Part shown: positions 25,758 through 36,550 of the stretch, one piece after another
Layout of the letters: every line of letters begins with the position of its first letter
Position numbering within the stretch: position 1 is the stretch's first letter
The notes under the pieces: model-generated
Databases searched by the model: none
What the model saw: only the letters and a program-made list of their open reading frames with translations
Told to the model about the DNA's origin: nothing
Origin: Brevibacterium sp. W7.2
Lineage (GTDB): Bacteria > Actinomycetota > Actinomycetes > Actinomycetales > Brevibacteriaceae
Direction: 5' to 3'
NCBI RefSeq assembly: GCF_018137945.1
Contig: NZ_CP073089.1
Coordinates: 1,426,001-1,490,000, forward strand
DNA length: 64,000 nt
Translations under genes and position numbers: made by a program

Positions 25758-26696
25758 ATGACCGCCCCGGCACCGATCATCTCGATCGTCGGCGCGACCG
25801 CGACGGGCAAGTCCGACCTCGCCCTCGACCTCGCCGAACGCCTCGACGGGGAGATCATCAACTCCGATTCCATGCAGTTCTACCGGGGCATGGACATCGG
25901 CACCGCGAAGCTGCCGGTGGCCGAGCGCCGCGGGGTGCCCCATCACCTCATCGACATCCTCGACGTCACCGAGGAGGCCACGGTCCAGGCCTTCCAGACC
26001 GCGGCCCGGGAGGCGATCGCCGATATCCGGACGCGCGGGCGGCGCCCGATCCTCGTCGGCGGCTCGGGCCTCTACGCCCGCGCCGCGACCGACCACATGG
26101 AGTTCCCCGGCACCGACCCTGAGGTGCGCGCCCGCCTTGAGGCCGAGGTCGCCGCCGACCGGTGGGCCGCCCACCACCGGCTCGCCGGCCTCGATCCGGT
26201 CGCCGCGGAGAAGATCGGCACCGGAGACGCACGCCGCATCGTCCGCGCCCTCGAGGTCATCGAACTCACCGGCCGGCCCTTCAGCGCCTCCCTGCCCGAT
26301 TACACGGAGATCGAACCGACGATCCACCTCGGACTCGGCGTCGACCGGGCGACCCTGCACGCACGCATCGCCACGCGCGTCGCCCGGATGTGGGAGGCCG
26401 GCTGGGTCGACGAGGTCCGCACCCTGCTCGACCAGGGGCTGACCCGCGGTCGCACAGCCTCCCGGGCGATCGGGTATGCACAGATCCAGGAGCATCTCGC
26501 GGGCGCGATGAGCGCGGCCGAGGCGCAGGAGTCGACGATCGTGCGCACCCGTCAGTTCGCCCGGCGTCAGGACACGTGGTTCCGCCGCGACCCGCGCATC
26601 ACCTGGATCGACATGAGCGAGGCAGGGGCAGCGGCACCGGAGTCCCCGGGGTCACCGCTGAGCCGGGCACTGGCGATCGTTAGGATGGAGGCATGA
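25758..26696 (+). CDS. miaA: tRNA dimethylallyltransferase
   Basis: A 312-aa enzyme that transfers a dimethylallyl group to A37 of tRNA. The P-loop GATATGKSDL is near the N terminus, followed by INSDSMQFYRGMDIGTAK and the RIVRALEV region at about residue 161. Length is normal. It supplies the substrate for MiaB. The stop overlaps the dapF start (ATGA). Confidence 0.96.
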   Translation: MTAPAPIISIVGATATGKSDLALDLAERLDGEIINSDSMQFYRGMDIGTAKLPVAERRGVPHHLIDILDVTEEATVQAFQTAAREAIADIRTRGRRPILVGGSGLYARAATDHMEFPGTDPEVRARLEAEVAADRWAAHHRLAGLDPVAAEKIGTGDARRIVRALEVIELTGRPFSASLPDYTEIEPTIHLGLGVDRATLHARIATRVARMWEAGWVDEVRTLLDQGLTRGRTASRAIGYAQIQEHLAGAMSAAEAQESTIVRTRQFARRQDTWFRRDPRITWIDMSEAGAAAPESPGSPLSRALAIVRMEA

Positions 26697-27670
26697 CCTC
26701 ACCGTTCGCCGCACTCTCCGGCACCCGCTTCCACAAGGGGCACGGCACCGAGAACGACTTCGTCCTCCTCGACGACGACAACGGTGACCTCACGCTCCAC
26801 CCCGAGACCGTCGCTCTGCTCGCCGACCGGCAGACCGGGCTCGGCGGCGACGGCGTCATCCGCATCGTCCGCTCCGCCGACAGCGGCATCCCCGGCGCCG
26901 CCGAACAGGCCGCCGCCGGCGCCGAATGGTTCATGGACTACTACAACCACGACGGCAGCCTCTCGGAGATGTGCGGCAACGGCGTCCGCGTCTTCGCCCA
27001 CGCCCTCGTCACCACCGGTCGCGTCCCCGCCGACGCCCCGGAGATCAAGGTCGCCACCCGCGACGGCATCAAGACCGTCCGCACCACCCTCAACCCCGCG
27101 CTCGGTGAAACCGACCCTGCGACCGAGGCGTCGACCGTGCGGATTCCCGGTTCGCCCGAGGACGCGTGGTACACCGTCGACATGGGCGCGTGGTCACTCG
27201 ACGACCGCGCAGAGGTGCTCGTGACGACCGACGGCATCGACGTTGCCCGCCCGGGACTGTCCGTCGAGACGGGCAATCCGCACACCGTCGTGGCACTCGC
27301 CGAGGCGGCCGAGCTCGCCGCCGCCGACCTCCGCGACTATCCCGTCCTCGACCCGGTGCCGCCGCACGGGTCGAACGTCGAGTACATCGTCATGGAACCG
27401 GCCCGCAGCGACGTCGCCGGCGGGGAGGGCGCCCTGCGGATGCGCGTGTCCGAACGCGGCGTCGGGGAGACCCGTTCGTGCGGGACCGGTGCGTGTGCGG
27501 CCGCGATCGCCGCCCATCACTGGGCCGGCGCAGCCTCGCCCCTGCAGTGGCGCGTCGACGTTCCCGGCGGTCGCCTGCGCATCGGCATCACCCCTGATCA
27601 GACCGGCACGGCCGGAACCGTCACGCTGGCCGGTCCCGCGGTCCTCGTCGCGAGCGGCACCCTCGACTGA
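26693..27670 (+). CDS. dapF: Diaminopimelate epimerase
   Basis: A 325-aa PLP-independent racemase converting LL- to meso-diaminopimelate for lysine and cell wall. The two catalytic cysteines are in EMCGNGVRVFAH (about residue 92) and RSCGTGACAAA (about residue 263). It is slightly long for the family, owing to loops. The ATG overlaps the miaA stop. It converges on the methyltransferase gene with 48 bases between stops. Confidence 0.96.
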   Translation: MTSPFAALSGTRFHKGHGTENDFVLLDDDNGDLTLHPETVALLADRQTGLGGDGVIRIVRSADSGIPGAAEQAAAGAEWFMDYYNHDGSLSEMCGNGVRVFAHALVTTGRVPADAPEIKVATRDGIKTVRTTLNPALGETDPATEASTVRIPGSPEDAWYTVDMGAWSLDDRAEVLVTTDGIDVARPGLSVETGNPHTVVALAEAAELAAADLRDYPVLDPVPPHGSNVEYIVMEPARSDVAGGEGALRMRVSERGVGETRSCGTGACAAAIAAHHWAGAASPLQWRVDVPGGRLRIGITPDQTGTAGTVTLAGPAVLVASGTLD

Positions 27671-27718
27671 AGTCTGTGGGCGCTCGACGCCGGAAGCCAC
27701 ACCGTATCCGCGGGCGCT

Positions 27719-28333
27719 TCAGTCCCGGTGGATCGTGAGGATCCGGAACCCCTTCGCCGAGGCGGTGCGCTCAGCGGTGAACCCCTCACCGAGCATCGTG
27801 GAGATCCAGCCGAGAAGGGAGTCGGCGCCGAGGTTCTTCGACACGACGAGGTCCGCGCGCCCGCCGGGGGCAAGCCGGGGCAGCCACGTCTCCAGCAGCT
27901 CATGGAGGGCCTCCTTGCCGATCCGGATGGGCGGATTCGACCGGATCGTCGAGAACTCGAGGTCCGCGGGGATCTCGTCTGCGGTGACGGGACGGATCGT
28001 CTCGAGCCCGAGGCGGGCCGCATTGCCCGCCGTCGATGCGAGTGACCGGGAGTTGACGTCGAGGGCCCAGATGCGGACGTCCACCTCGGCGTCGGCCGCC
28101 TGGAGCGCGGAATGGAGCGCGATCGGACCCCACCCGGCCCCGAGATCGAGGAGGTCGCCGGGGGCGGGAGCGGGAAGGTGCTTGAGGAGCACGGCGGTAC
28201 CGGGGTCGAGCCGGGTGGGGGAGAACGTCCCGCTCATCGTCTCCACGGTCACGGTGCGACCGGCGAGGTCGAGGGTGATCTCCCGGCGCTTCGCGTCGCT
28301 CGTCGGGCTCTGCGTGAAATAGTGCTCTGCCAC
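27719..28333 (-). CDS. Class I SAM-dependent methyltransferase, RsmC-like
   Basis: A 204-aa single-domain methyltransferase. The SAM-binding motif LLDLGAGWGPIAL is at about residue 61, and the catalytic-loop motif SNPPIRIGK at about residue 132 is the NPP type used for amino-group methylation of bases, as in the RsmC/RlmG group. It lacks the second inactive domain of E. coli RsmC. The rRNA target is therefore an inference. It is divergent from hflX, with 92 bases between starts. Confidence 0.85.
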   Translation of the reverse strand: MAEHYFTQSPTSDAKRREITLDLAGRTVTVETMSGTFSPTRLDPGTAVLLKHLPAPAPGDLLDLGAGWGPIALHSALQAADAEVDVRIWALDVNSRSLASTAGNAARLGLETIRPVTADEIPADLEFSTIRSNPPIRIGKEALHELLETWLPRLAPGGRADLVVSKNLGADSLLGWISTMLGEGFTAERTASAKGFRILTIHRD

Positions 28334-28425
28334 AGTTGCAGTCTAGTCGGCTGTGGGAGAATAGAACGACGTCGGAATGCGTTGCACAGAATGCAGACGA
28401 CAACGACACACGAACAAAGGAATGA

Positions 28426-29897
<1,472 letters not shown>

Positions 29898-29901
<4 letters not shown>

Positions 29902-31883
29902 GCACCGTCTCCGATCTGCTCCAGACCGCGGTCGGGGCGATCGGCGGAGCGCCCCGTGAGGGGCAGACCGAGATGGCCGAGGCGGTCACCTCGTCGCTCG
30001 ACAAGAACATCCACCTCCTCGTCCAGGCGGGCACGGGCACCGGCAAATCGCTGGCCTACCTCGTGCCCGCCGCCGAGTACGCCAGCCGCACCGGCGGGAC
30101 GGTCGTCGTCTCGACGGCGACGCTGGCACTGCAGACGCAGATCATCCACCGGGACCTGCCGCGCCTGTTCAAGGCGCTGAAGAAGACGCTCGACCCGCTG
30201 CCGAAGGCCGCGCTGCTCAAGGGGCGGCGCAACTATGTGTGCAAGCACAAGCTCGAAGGCGGTTATCCCGATGAGGACGAGGGAATGCTCTTCGACCTCG
30301 GCGCCGATGCCGCCGCCGGTCGCAAGCCCGCGGACCGGTCCGGCCTCGGTGAGGAGATCCAGCGGATCCGGACGTGGGAGAAGACGACGGACACCGGCGA
30401 CCGGGACGATCTGCTGCCCGGCGTCAGCGACAAGGCGTGGGCGCAGGTGTCGGTCAACGCGTTCGACTGCCTCGGGTCGAATTGCCCGCTCTTCACCGAG
30501 TGCTACGCCGAACAGGCGCGGACCGCGGCCTCGGAGGCCGACATCATCGTGACGAACCACGCGCTGCTCGCGATCGACGCGTTCGGGGAGAACTCCGTCC
30601 TGCCTGAACACGACGTCATCATCATCGACGAAGCCCACGAACTCAAGGACCGCGTGACGAACGCCCTGTCCGGCCAGATCAACACGGGCATGCTGTCGGC
30701 AGCCACCTCGGCGGTGCGGAAGAACACGACGGTCGAGGACGGGGTCGTCGCGATGCTCGACACCGCCTCGGCGGCCTTCGAACGCGCCACCGCCGGTGTC
30801 CAGGAGGGGCTCATGCTCTCCGTCGCCGAGCCGTTGGCACTCGCCCTCACGCAGATCCGCGACTCCGCCCGGCAGATCATCAACGACATCGGCGGACGCG
30901 GGGAGGAGGCCGATGCGGGCCGGCAGATGGCCAAGGCCCGGTGCCAGGAGATCTTCGAACTCGCCGAGCGCTTCTGCGACCCCGGCAAGAACGACGTCGT
31001 GTGGCTGAGCCGCAGCACCTTCCGCGAACGCGAGACGACGAACCTCGTCGTCGCCCCGCTGAGCGTGGCCGGGACGATGCGCAATGGGATCTTCGAGGAT
31101 TCCACCGTCGTCGCGACTTCGGCGACGCTCGCCCTTGGTGGGAACTTCGACGCCGTGGCCGCCTCGCTCGGTCTCTTCGGACCGGATGCGCCGAGGTGGG
31201 ACGGCCTCGACGTCGGCTCACCCTTCGACTACGGCCGGCAGGGCATCATCTACGTCGCCTCTCACCTGCCCAAACCCGGTCGGAGCGGGCTGAGCGAGGA
31301 GGCGCTGGCCGAACTCGAAGCGCTCGTCACCGCGTCCCGTGGCGGGGCGCTCGGACTCTTCTCCTCGAAGGCGGCAGCGAATGCCGCCGCCGAGCATCTG
31401 CGTGCCAGGGTCGATGTTCCGATCCTCCTCCAGGGCGAGGACGGTCTGCCGTCGCTCGTCTCCCGGTTCGCCGCCGACGATGAGGCGTGTCTCTTCGGGA
31501 CGATGTCGCTGTGGCAGGGCGTCGACGTGCCGGGGAGGACGAACCGGCTCGTCATCATCGACCGGATCCCCTTCCCGCGTCCGGACGATCCGCTCATGCA
31601 GGCGCGGGCCCGGGACGCCGACAAGCGCGGTGTCAACGGGTTCATGGCGGTGAGCGCGACGCATGCCGCACTGCGCCTGGCCCAGGGTGCCGGGCGCCTC
31701 ATCCGCTCGACGGCCGACAAGGGCGTCGTCGCGGTGCTCGACTCGCGGCTGCGCTCGGCCCGGTACGCCGGCTACCTCGTCAACTCGATGCCGCAGATGT
31801 GGCCGACGACCGACGCGCAGCTCGTCCGCACCGCCCTCGGCCGGCTCGCCGACGCGAAGGACGACGACGCAGCCACGGGATGA
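29898..31883 (+). CDS. DinG/XPD-type ATP-dependent DNA helicase
   Basis: A 661-aa superfamily 2 helicase of the DinG/XPD group. Walker A GTGTGKS is at about residue 47 and the DEAH box (IIIDEAHELKD) at about residue 246. Four cysteines that could bind a 4Fe-4S cluster lie between them: one in NYVCKHK and three in CLGSNCPLFTEC. The C-terminal motor half carries a GRLIRS motif. DinG proteins unwind D-loops, R-loops and G-quadruplexes. It starts with a GTG overlapping the hflX stop, so it is translationally coupled. Confidence 0.93.
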
Positions 31884-31915
31884 GGTCCGCGGGGCCGGGT
31901 GGTACAGTTCGCGCC

Positions 31916-32170
31916 ATGGCGCGCAAACGGAAGAAGAAGCCCCAGCGGAAACATTGGCTGGCGAGTCTCCTCACGGGTCTCGCCCTTTTCGCCGCCGGGG
32001 GCATCGGGCTGCTCATGGGCGCCACTTATCTCAACGTCTGGCCAGTTGTGGCCTTCGTTCTCGGCGGTGCTGCCATGGTGCTCACCCTGGTCTTTCTGCT
32101 CGGAATGGGCGACTCGACACAGGGCTATCCGACTGCCGACTCCCTGACCGATGTGCAGAACGGTCTGTGA
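31916..32170 (+). CDS. Small two-helix membrane protein
   Basis: An 84-aa protein with a basic N terminus (MARKRKKKPQRKHW), two hydrophobic helices at about residues 15-37 and 42-64, and a short polar tail. The N-terminal lysines predict a cytoplasmic N terminus. No family recognised. It follows the helicase gene by 32 bases and may be in the same transcript. The ATG at 31916 lacks a strong Shine-Dalgarno; a -10-like TACAGT about 10 bases upstream would suit a leaderless start. Confidence 0.65.
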   Translation: MARKRKKKPQRKHWLASLLTGLALFAAGGIGLLMGATYLNVWPVVAFVLGGAAMVLTLVFLLGMGDSTQGYPTADSLTDVQNGL

Positions 32171-32222
32171 ACGATCTCAGTCTCTGATTCGGCTGCGCCG
32201 CAGATCCGTCGATTCAACTGCG

Positions 32223-32577
32223 CCGCAGGTCCGTCGCGCAGTTTCGTACGCACAACCCTCAGTGGCAGTCACCCCGCGCAGCTTCGTAGGCCCTACGCGG
32301 AGCCGCTGATCCACCGCGTGCACGGGTTGTCCGTGCGGCTGCGTGTGCGGGATTCGAAATCTGAGCCCGCCGAGGCGGTCGAAAGGCACCCGGAGCGCGA
32401 CGACCACCGCGGAGCCGCAGATCCGTCGCGCAGTTTCGTACGCACAACCCGGAGTGGCACACACCGCGCAGCTTCGCACCCCCTACGCGGAGCCGCTGAT
32501 CCACCGCGTGCACGGGTTGTCCGTGCGGCTGCGTGTGCGGGATTCGAAATCCGGCCCCGCCGAGGCGATCGTGCCCG
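32223..32577 (+). repeat. Two direct repeats of about 138 bp in the gap before lexA
   Basis: The 583-base gap between the small membrane protein and lexA holds no credible gene. It contains two copies of a unit (32223-32361 and 32415-32551, offset about 190 bases) that start CCGCAGrTCCGTCGCGCAG and end GGGATTCGAAATC. Each is followed by a copy of the iterated decamer (32368-32377 and 32558-32567). The copies agree at more than 90 percent of positions by eye. A fragment of the unit start also occurs at 32200. It could be a decayed mobile element or a slippage duplication. Confidence 0.75.
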
Positions 32578-32625
32578 GCCGCCGAGGTGGTCGTCCGCGC
32601 CCGGGGACCCTGCGGAACGCACGCG

Positions 32626-32653
32626 TGCCCCCGACCGTGAACGGTCGGGGGCA
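32626..32653 (-). terminator. Hairpin terminator downstream of lexA
   Basis: Perfect 13-base arms, TGCCCCCGACCGT and its complement, enclose a 2-base loop. It lies about 100 bases past the lexA stop on the minus strand and is the only strong hairpin in the gap, so it probably ends the lexA transcript. Confidence 0.6.
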
Positions 32654-32753
32654 CTCGTCGCCGGGCGCAGGCAGTGCTCGAGCAGGCGAACTGTGCAGGC
32701 AGTGCCCGCGATATGCGCAGTCGCTCCGCGCAGGCCGTGCTCGGTAACAGCTC

Positions 32754-33509
32754 TCAGAGGCGGCGGATGACGGCGACGACGAGACCCATGATCTGCGCAT
32801 ACGTGCCGTCGATGGGGTCGTAGTCCTTGTTCTGCGGGAGCAGCCACTGACGTCCGGCCTTGCGCTTGAGTGTCTTCACCGTCGCCTCGCCGTCGAGGAG
32901 GGCGGCGACGATCTGTCCGTTGTCGGCGGTGTGCTGCTTGCGCACGACCACCCAGTCGTCGTGGCAGATGGCCGCCTCGATCATCGAATCGCCGACGACC
33001 TTGAGGAGGAACATCTCTCCGGAGCCGACGACCTGCGTCGGCAGGGAGAAGACGTCGTCGACCTCCTGCTCGGCGAGGATCGGACCACCGGCGGCGATGC
33101 GGCCGACGACGGGGACCTGGACGGTGTTGTTCGCAAGCTCCTCGTACTTCGCGCGCTCCGCCTCCTCCTCTTCGAAGGGATTGACGACCTCGATCGCCCG
33201 AGGGCGCTTGGGATCGCGACGGACATAGCCGAGCCGCTCGAGCTGCGAGAGCTGATGCGCCACGCTCGAGAGCGATGCGAGCCCCGCGGCCTCACCGATC
33301 TCGCGCATGCTCGGCGGGTAGCCGTTGGTGACGACGGCGCGTTCGATCGTCTCGAGGACGAGCCGCTGCCGGGGGGAGAGTCGGAAGTCGCCGGCTCCGG
33401 TCGGCCCGTCGGGGATCTCGACCTCGTCCTCTTCGCTGCGCGCAGCCGCGATCTCGCTGGCCACATCCTCGTTGCGCGGCCTGCCTCTGCCTCGTTTGTT
33501 CTGCACCAT
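32754..33509 (-). CDS. lexA: SOS repressor LexA
   Basis: A 251-aa LexA. The N-terminal winged helix ([19 protein letters not shown]) is at about residue 69. The self-cleavage Ala-Gly bond lies in GRIAAGGPI, the catalytic serine in VGDSMIEA and the lysine in ATVKTLK. It is longer than E. coli LexA by an N-terminal extension and an acidic linker ([12 protein letters not shown]), as usual in actinobacteria. Divergent from a LysM protein gene across a 222-base region with LexA boxes. GGGAAGAGG precedes the ATG. Confidence 0.96.
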   Translation of the reverse strand: MVQNKRGRGRPRNEDVASEIAAARSEEDEVEIPDGPTGAGDFRLSPRQRLVLETIERAVVTNGYPPSMREIGEAAGLASLSSVAHQLSQLERLGYVRRDPKRPRAIEVVNPFEEEEAERAKYEELANNTVQVPVVGRIAAGGPILAEQEVDDVFSLPTQVVGSGEMFLLKVVGDSMIEAAICHDDWVVVRKQHTADNGQIVAALLDGEATVKTLKRKAGRQWLLPQNKDYDPIDGTYAQIMGLVVAVIRRL

Positions 33510-33646
33510 TGCCTCTTCCCCTTCGTTCTAATCCCACCGGTCGAAGCGCTTCGAGAGATCTCGTGTCAGTGCCGCCTGGGATGGTTGTTCGAGATCGATC
33601 AACAACGCTGGTTCTCGCTCATTGTCTCATAAATGTTCGAGATGGA

Positions 33647-33691
33647 CTGGACATTTGTTCGATTGGCATGTTGAATAGAACAGACGTTCTA
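33647..33691. promoter_or_regulatory. LexA boxes between lexA and the LysM gene
   Basis: TAGAACagacGTTCTA at 33676-33691 is a perfectly symmetric LexA box, 41 bases before the LysM gene. On the minus strand TCGAACaaatGTCC at 33649-33662 is a box with one degraded half, suited to lexA autoregulation. A further half-site TCGAACATTT lies near 33631-33640. The perfect box sits closest to the LysM gene, which predicts that gene is the more tightly repressed. Confidence 0.78.
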
Positions 33692-33731
33692 CCCATTGCG
33701 GGTGGAATCGTACGAAGAAAGAGGTAAAGCG

Positions 33732-34064
33732 ATGTCTGAGAAGAATCACGAAATGCGTCTGACCGTCCGCGGCCGCCGCGCCGTGCGCCTGCTCCGCACC
33801 GCCCTGTGCGCTCTCGCCATCATCGGCGGAACGCTCTTCATCTCCACCCAGACGTTCACCGCCGAGGCGGTCGCTGAGGGAGAGGTCGTCGGAGTCGCCG
33901 CTGACGCCGTCGTCGTCGGCGAGGGCGAGTCGCTGTGGACCGTGGCCTCGAACCTTGGCCTCGACCGCGACACCCGTGAGGTCGTCGCCGACATCGTCGA
34001 GCTCAACCACCTCGACAGCCCCGTCGTCCACCCCGGCCAGAGCCTCGACGTTCCCCAGCGCTAA
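33732..34064 (+). CDS. SOS-induced LysM protein, probable cell-division suppressor
   Basis: A 110-aa protein with one transmembrane helix at about residues 19-40 and an external LysM-like domain at about residues 58-108 (VVGEGESLWTVASNLG to HPGQSLDVPQR). Its layout and position divergent from lexA match the SOS cell-division inhibitors YneA (Bacillus), DivS (Corynebacterium) and ChiZ/Rv2719c (Mycobacterium). A perfect LexA box lies 41 bases upstream. Start at the ATG at 33732 with AGAGG upstream. Direct division inhibition is inferred from family and context. Confidence 0.85.
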   Translation: MSEKNHEMRLTVRGRRAVRLLRTALCALAIIGGTLFISTQTFTAEAVAEGEVVGVAADAVVVGEGESLWTVASNLGLDRDTREVVADIVELNHLDSPVVHPGQSLDVPQR

Positions 34065-34073
34065 AATCGGTGT

Positions 34074-35207
34074 GTGGGAAACATCGACTCTCTGCCGGTC
34101 CGCTCCGACCTCGTCGGTCAGCAGCCCTACGGCGCTCCGCACCTCAACGTTCCGGTGCAGCTCAACGTCAACGAGAACGCCTATCCGATCCCCGAGGTCG
34201 TCACCGAGGCGATGCGCCGGGCCGTCGACGGCCACCTCGCCGGACTCAACCGCTACCCCGACCGGGAATTCACGGCGCTGCGTGAGCACCTCGTCACCTA
34301 CCTCGACGGCGTCAATGAACGGGCGGGCGGCTCGGTCGACCTCGTCCCGGAGATGATCTGGGCGGCCAACGGCTCGAACGAGGTCCTCTCCCACATCGTC
34401 CAGGCCTTCGGCGGACCCGGACGCACCGCTCTCGGCTTCACCCCGAGCTACTCGATGCACCCGCTCATCACGACCGGCACCGGCGCGACCTGGGTGGCGG
34501 CCTCCCGTGACGAGGAGTTCGAACTCGACGCCGCATCCGTCGCCGCCGAGGTGGCCCGCGTCGATCCCGACATCGTCTTCCTCTGCACCCCGAACAATCC
34601 GACCGGCACCTCGATCGGCCTCGACGTCATCGCCGCCGCATACGAGAACTGCCGGGGAATCGTCATCGTCGACGAGGCGTACGCCGAGTTCTCCCGTCCC
34701 GCCCTGCCCTCGGCGATGACCCTGCTCGAGGGGCGACCGCGCCTCGTCGTCTCCCGGACAATGAGCAAGGCCTTCGCCTGCGCAGGACTGCGGCTGGGCT
34801 ACGCGATCGCGGCCCCCGAACTCATCGACGCCCTCCGCCTCGTGCGGCTGCCCTACCACCTCTCCGACATCACCCAGGTGCTCGCGTGCACGGCGCTCGA
34901 TCACGCCGACCTCCTCCTCGGCAATGTCGACCGGCTCATCGACTCGCGCACGGCCATCGCTGAGCGCCTCGCCGCCCTCGGCTTCACCGTCTACCCGAGC
35001 GATTCGAACTTCGTCCTCTTCGGCAACATCGCCTCACCGGCCGACCTGTGGCAGAAGCTCCTCGACCGCGGAGTCCTCATCCGCGACATCGGCATTCCCC
35101 ACCACGCCAGGGTCAACGCCGGCACCGAAGCGGAGACGACCGCGTTCCTCGCCGCCCTCGACGACATCGTCGCGACCGCACCGGACACGCTGCTCAGCCA
35201 TCGCTGA
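34074..35207 (+). CDS. hisC: Histidinol-phosphate aminotransferase
   Basis: A 377-aa PLP enzyme of histidine biosynthesis converting imidazole-acetol phosphate to histidinol phosphate. The PLP lysine is in SRTMSKAFACAGLRLGY at about residue 230, and LNVNENAYPIP near the N terminus is typical of HisC. GTG start at 34074, only 9 bases after the LysM gene stop, so SOS read-through into the his genes is possible. No his leader peptide or attenuator was seen. Confidence 0.95.
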   Translation: MGNIDSLPVRSDLVGQQPYGAPHLNVPVQLNVNENAYPIPEVVTEAMRRAVDGHLAGLNRYPDREFTALREHLVTYLDGVNERAGGSVDLVPEMIWAANGSNEVLSHIVQAFGGPGRTALGFTPSYSMHPLITTGTGATWVAASRDEEFELDAASVAAEVARVDPDIVFLCTPNNPTGTSIGLDVIAAAYENCRGIVIVDEAYAEFSRPALPSAMTLLEGRPRLVVSRTMSKAFACAGLRLGYAIAAPELIDALRLVRLPYHLSDITQVLACTALDHADLLLGNVDRLIDSRTAIAERLAALGFTVYPSDSNFVLFGNIASPADLWQKLLDRGVLIRDIGIPHHARVNAGTEAETTAFLAALDDIVATAPDTLLSHR

Positions 35208-35357
35208 CGCCCGTCGGAGACCGCCACCATCGCCTCGGCGACGAGATCGCAGATGGTCTGTGGCGAGACCGCTGTGCACGATGCGGACAGGGACTGAGAC
35301 AATGGACAGCGGCGCACCCATGCGTCGCGTGATGACCAGAGCGAAGAAAGGCTCACT

Positions 35358-35954
35358 ATGAGGAAGGCCCAACGCGACCGATCGACATCCGAGTCGACCG
35401 TGTCCGTCGCCCTCGATCTCGACGGCACCGGCAGAGCAGACATCTCGACGACGGTGCCGTTCTTCGACCATATGCTCACCGCACTGGCGAAGCACTCGCT
35501 CATCGACATGGACATCAGCGCCTCCGGCGACACCGACATCGACGTCCACCACACCGTCGAGGACACCGCGATCGTCATCGGGCAGACCATCGCCGAGGCG
35601 CTCGGCGACAAGGCCGGCATCCGCCGCTACGGTGCCGCCTTCGTCCCGCTCGACGAATCGCTGGCCCGCTGCGTCATCGACATCTCCGGCCGCCCCTACT
35701 TCGTCCACCAGGGCGAACCCGAGGGTCAGCAGTACCACCTCATCGGCGGGCACTTCACGGGCTCGATGACCTCCCACGCGCTCGAGTCGATCGCGTTCCA
35801 CGCCGGACTCACCGTCCACCTCGACCTGCTGCGCGGCCGCGACCCGCACCACATCGTCGAAGCCCAGTTCAAGGCTTTCGCCCGCGCCCTGCGCGAGGCC
35901 GTCGAACCCGACGGCCGCACCACCGCTGTCCCGAGCACCAAGGGAGTCCTGTGA
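35358..35954 (+). CDS. hisB: Imidazoleglycerol-phosphate dehydratase
   Basis: A 198-aa stand-alone dehydratase of histidine biosynthesis; no fused phosphatase domain. Metal-binding motifs FFDHML, [11 protein letters not shown] and [10 protein letters not shown] are all present. The 150-base gap after hisC contains a decamer copy at 35231-35240 and no gene. AAAGG precedes the ATG. The stop overlaps the start of the next gene. Confidence 0.96.
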   Translation: MRKAQRDRSTSESTVSVALDLDGTGRADISTTVPFFDHMLTALAKHSLIDMDISASGDTDIDVHHTVEDTAIVIGQTIAEALGDKAGIRRYGAAFVPLDESLARCVIDISGRPYFVHQGEPEGQQYHLIGGHFTGSMTSHALESIAFHAGLTVHLDLLRGRDPHHIVEAQFKAFARALREAVEPDGRTTAVPSTKGVL

Positions 35955-36550
35955 GCACCACCGTCGTCGTCACCCCGTTCGGCGTCCCCGACCAGCTCGC
36001 CGCCGCATGCGTGCTCTCGAACATCTCCGGCACCATCGTGCCCATCGGCGACTTCACCGGCATCGTGCTCTCCGACACCGGTGTCGAAGCCGGCAACGAG
36101 GCGGCCGCTGCGATCTCGAAGCTCGCCGGCAAACACGAGGTCCTCCTCCTCGTCCGCAGCGACGAGCAGATCGACGCCGGCCACTTCCGCCACGGGGCAC
36201 GCGAATCCGATGTCCCGGCCGGACTCGCCCTGCGCAACCTCCCCGACGTCACCGAGCAGATCCTCCTCGAAACCGTCACGCCTGAGGAGGTCGAGGGCAA
36301 CATCCCGACCTCGTCGATGTCGAAGCTCCAGGCGAGCGCGGCGACGATGACGCCGGGACGGGCCGCGCTCGCGCGCACCGCGCTCATGTGGATCGTCGTC
36401 GCCGTCCTCGCCGGTCTCGTCCTCGCCTTCGGCGTCACCGTCGGCCTCGGCGGCAACGCTGTCGCCTGGATCGTCGCCGTCGTCGGGGCGATCGTCCTCG
36501 GGTTCTCGCTGTGGCGGATCTCCCGCGTCCTCTCAGGAAGGCAGCGCTGA
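35951..36550 (+). CDS. Membrane protein inside the his operon
   Basis: A 199-aa protein of unknown function. The first 130 residues form a soluble domain rich in beta-type segments ([16 protein letters not shown]); two helices at about residues 141-163 and 168-190 anchor the C terminus. I recognise no family. It starts with a GTG overlapping the hisB stop and its own stop overlaps the hisH start, so it is translationally locked into the operon. A role in histidine synthesis or transport is possible but not shown. Confidence 0.8.
   Translation: MSTTVVVTPFGVPDQLAAACVLSNISGTIVPIGDFTGIVLSDTGVEAGNEAAAAISKLAGKHEVLLLVRSDEQIDAGHFRHGARESDVPAGLALRNLPDVTEQILLETVTPEEVEGNIPTSSMSKLQASAATMTPGRAALARTALMWIVVAVLAGLVLAFGVTVGLGGNAVAWIVAVVGAIVLGFSLWRISRVLSGRQR

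Noticed and set aside
32341..32361. TTCGAAT within GGGATTCGAAATC, suggesting a tRNA T-loop
   Set aside because: The flanking bases cannot form the 5-bp T stem and no acceptor or anticodon arm could be folded on either strand.
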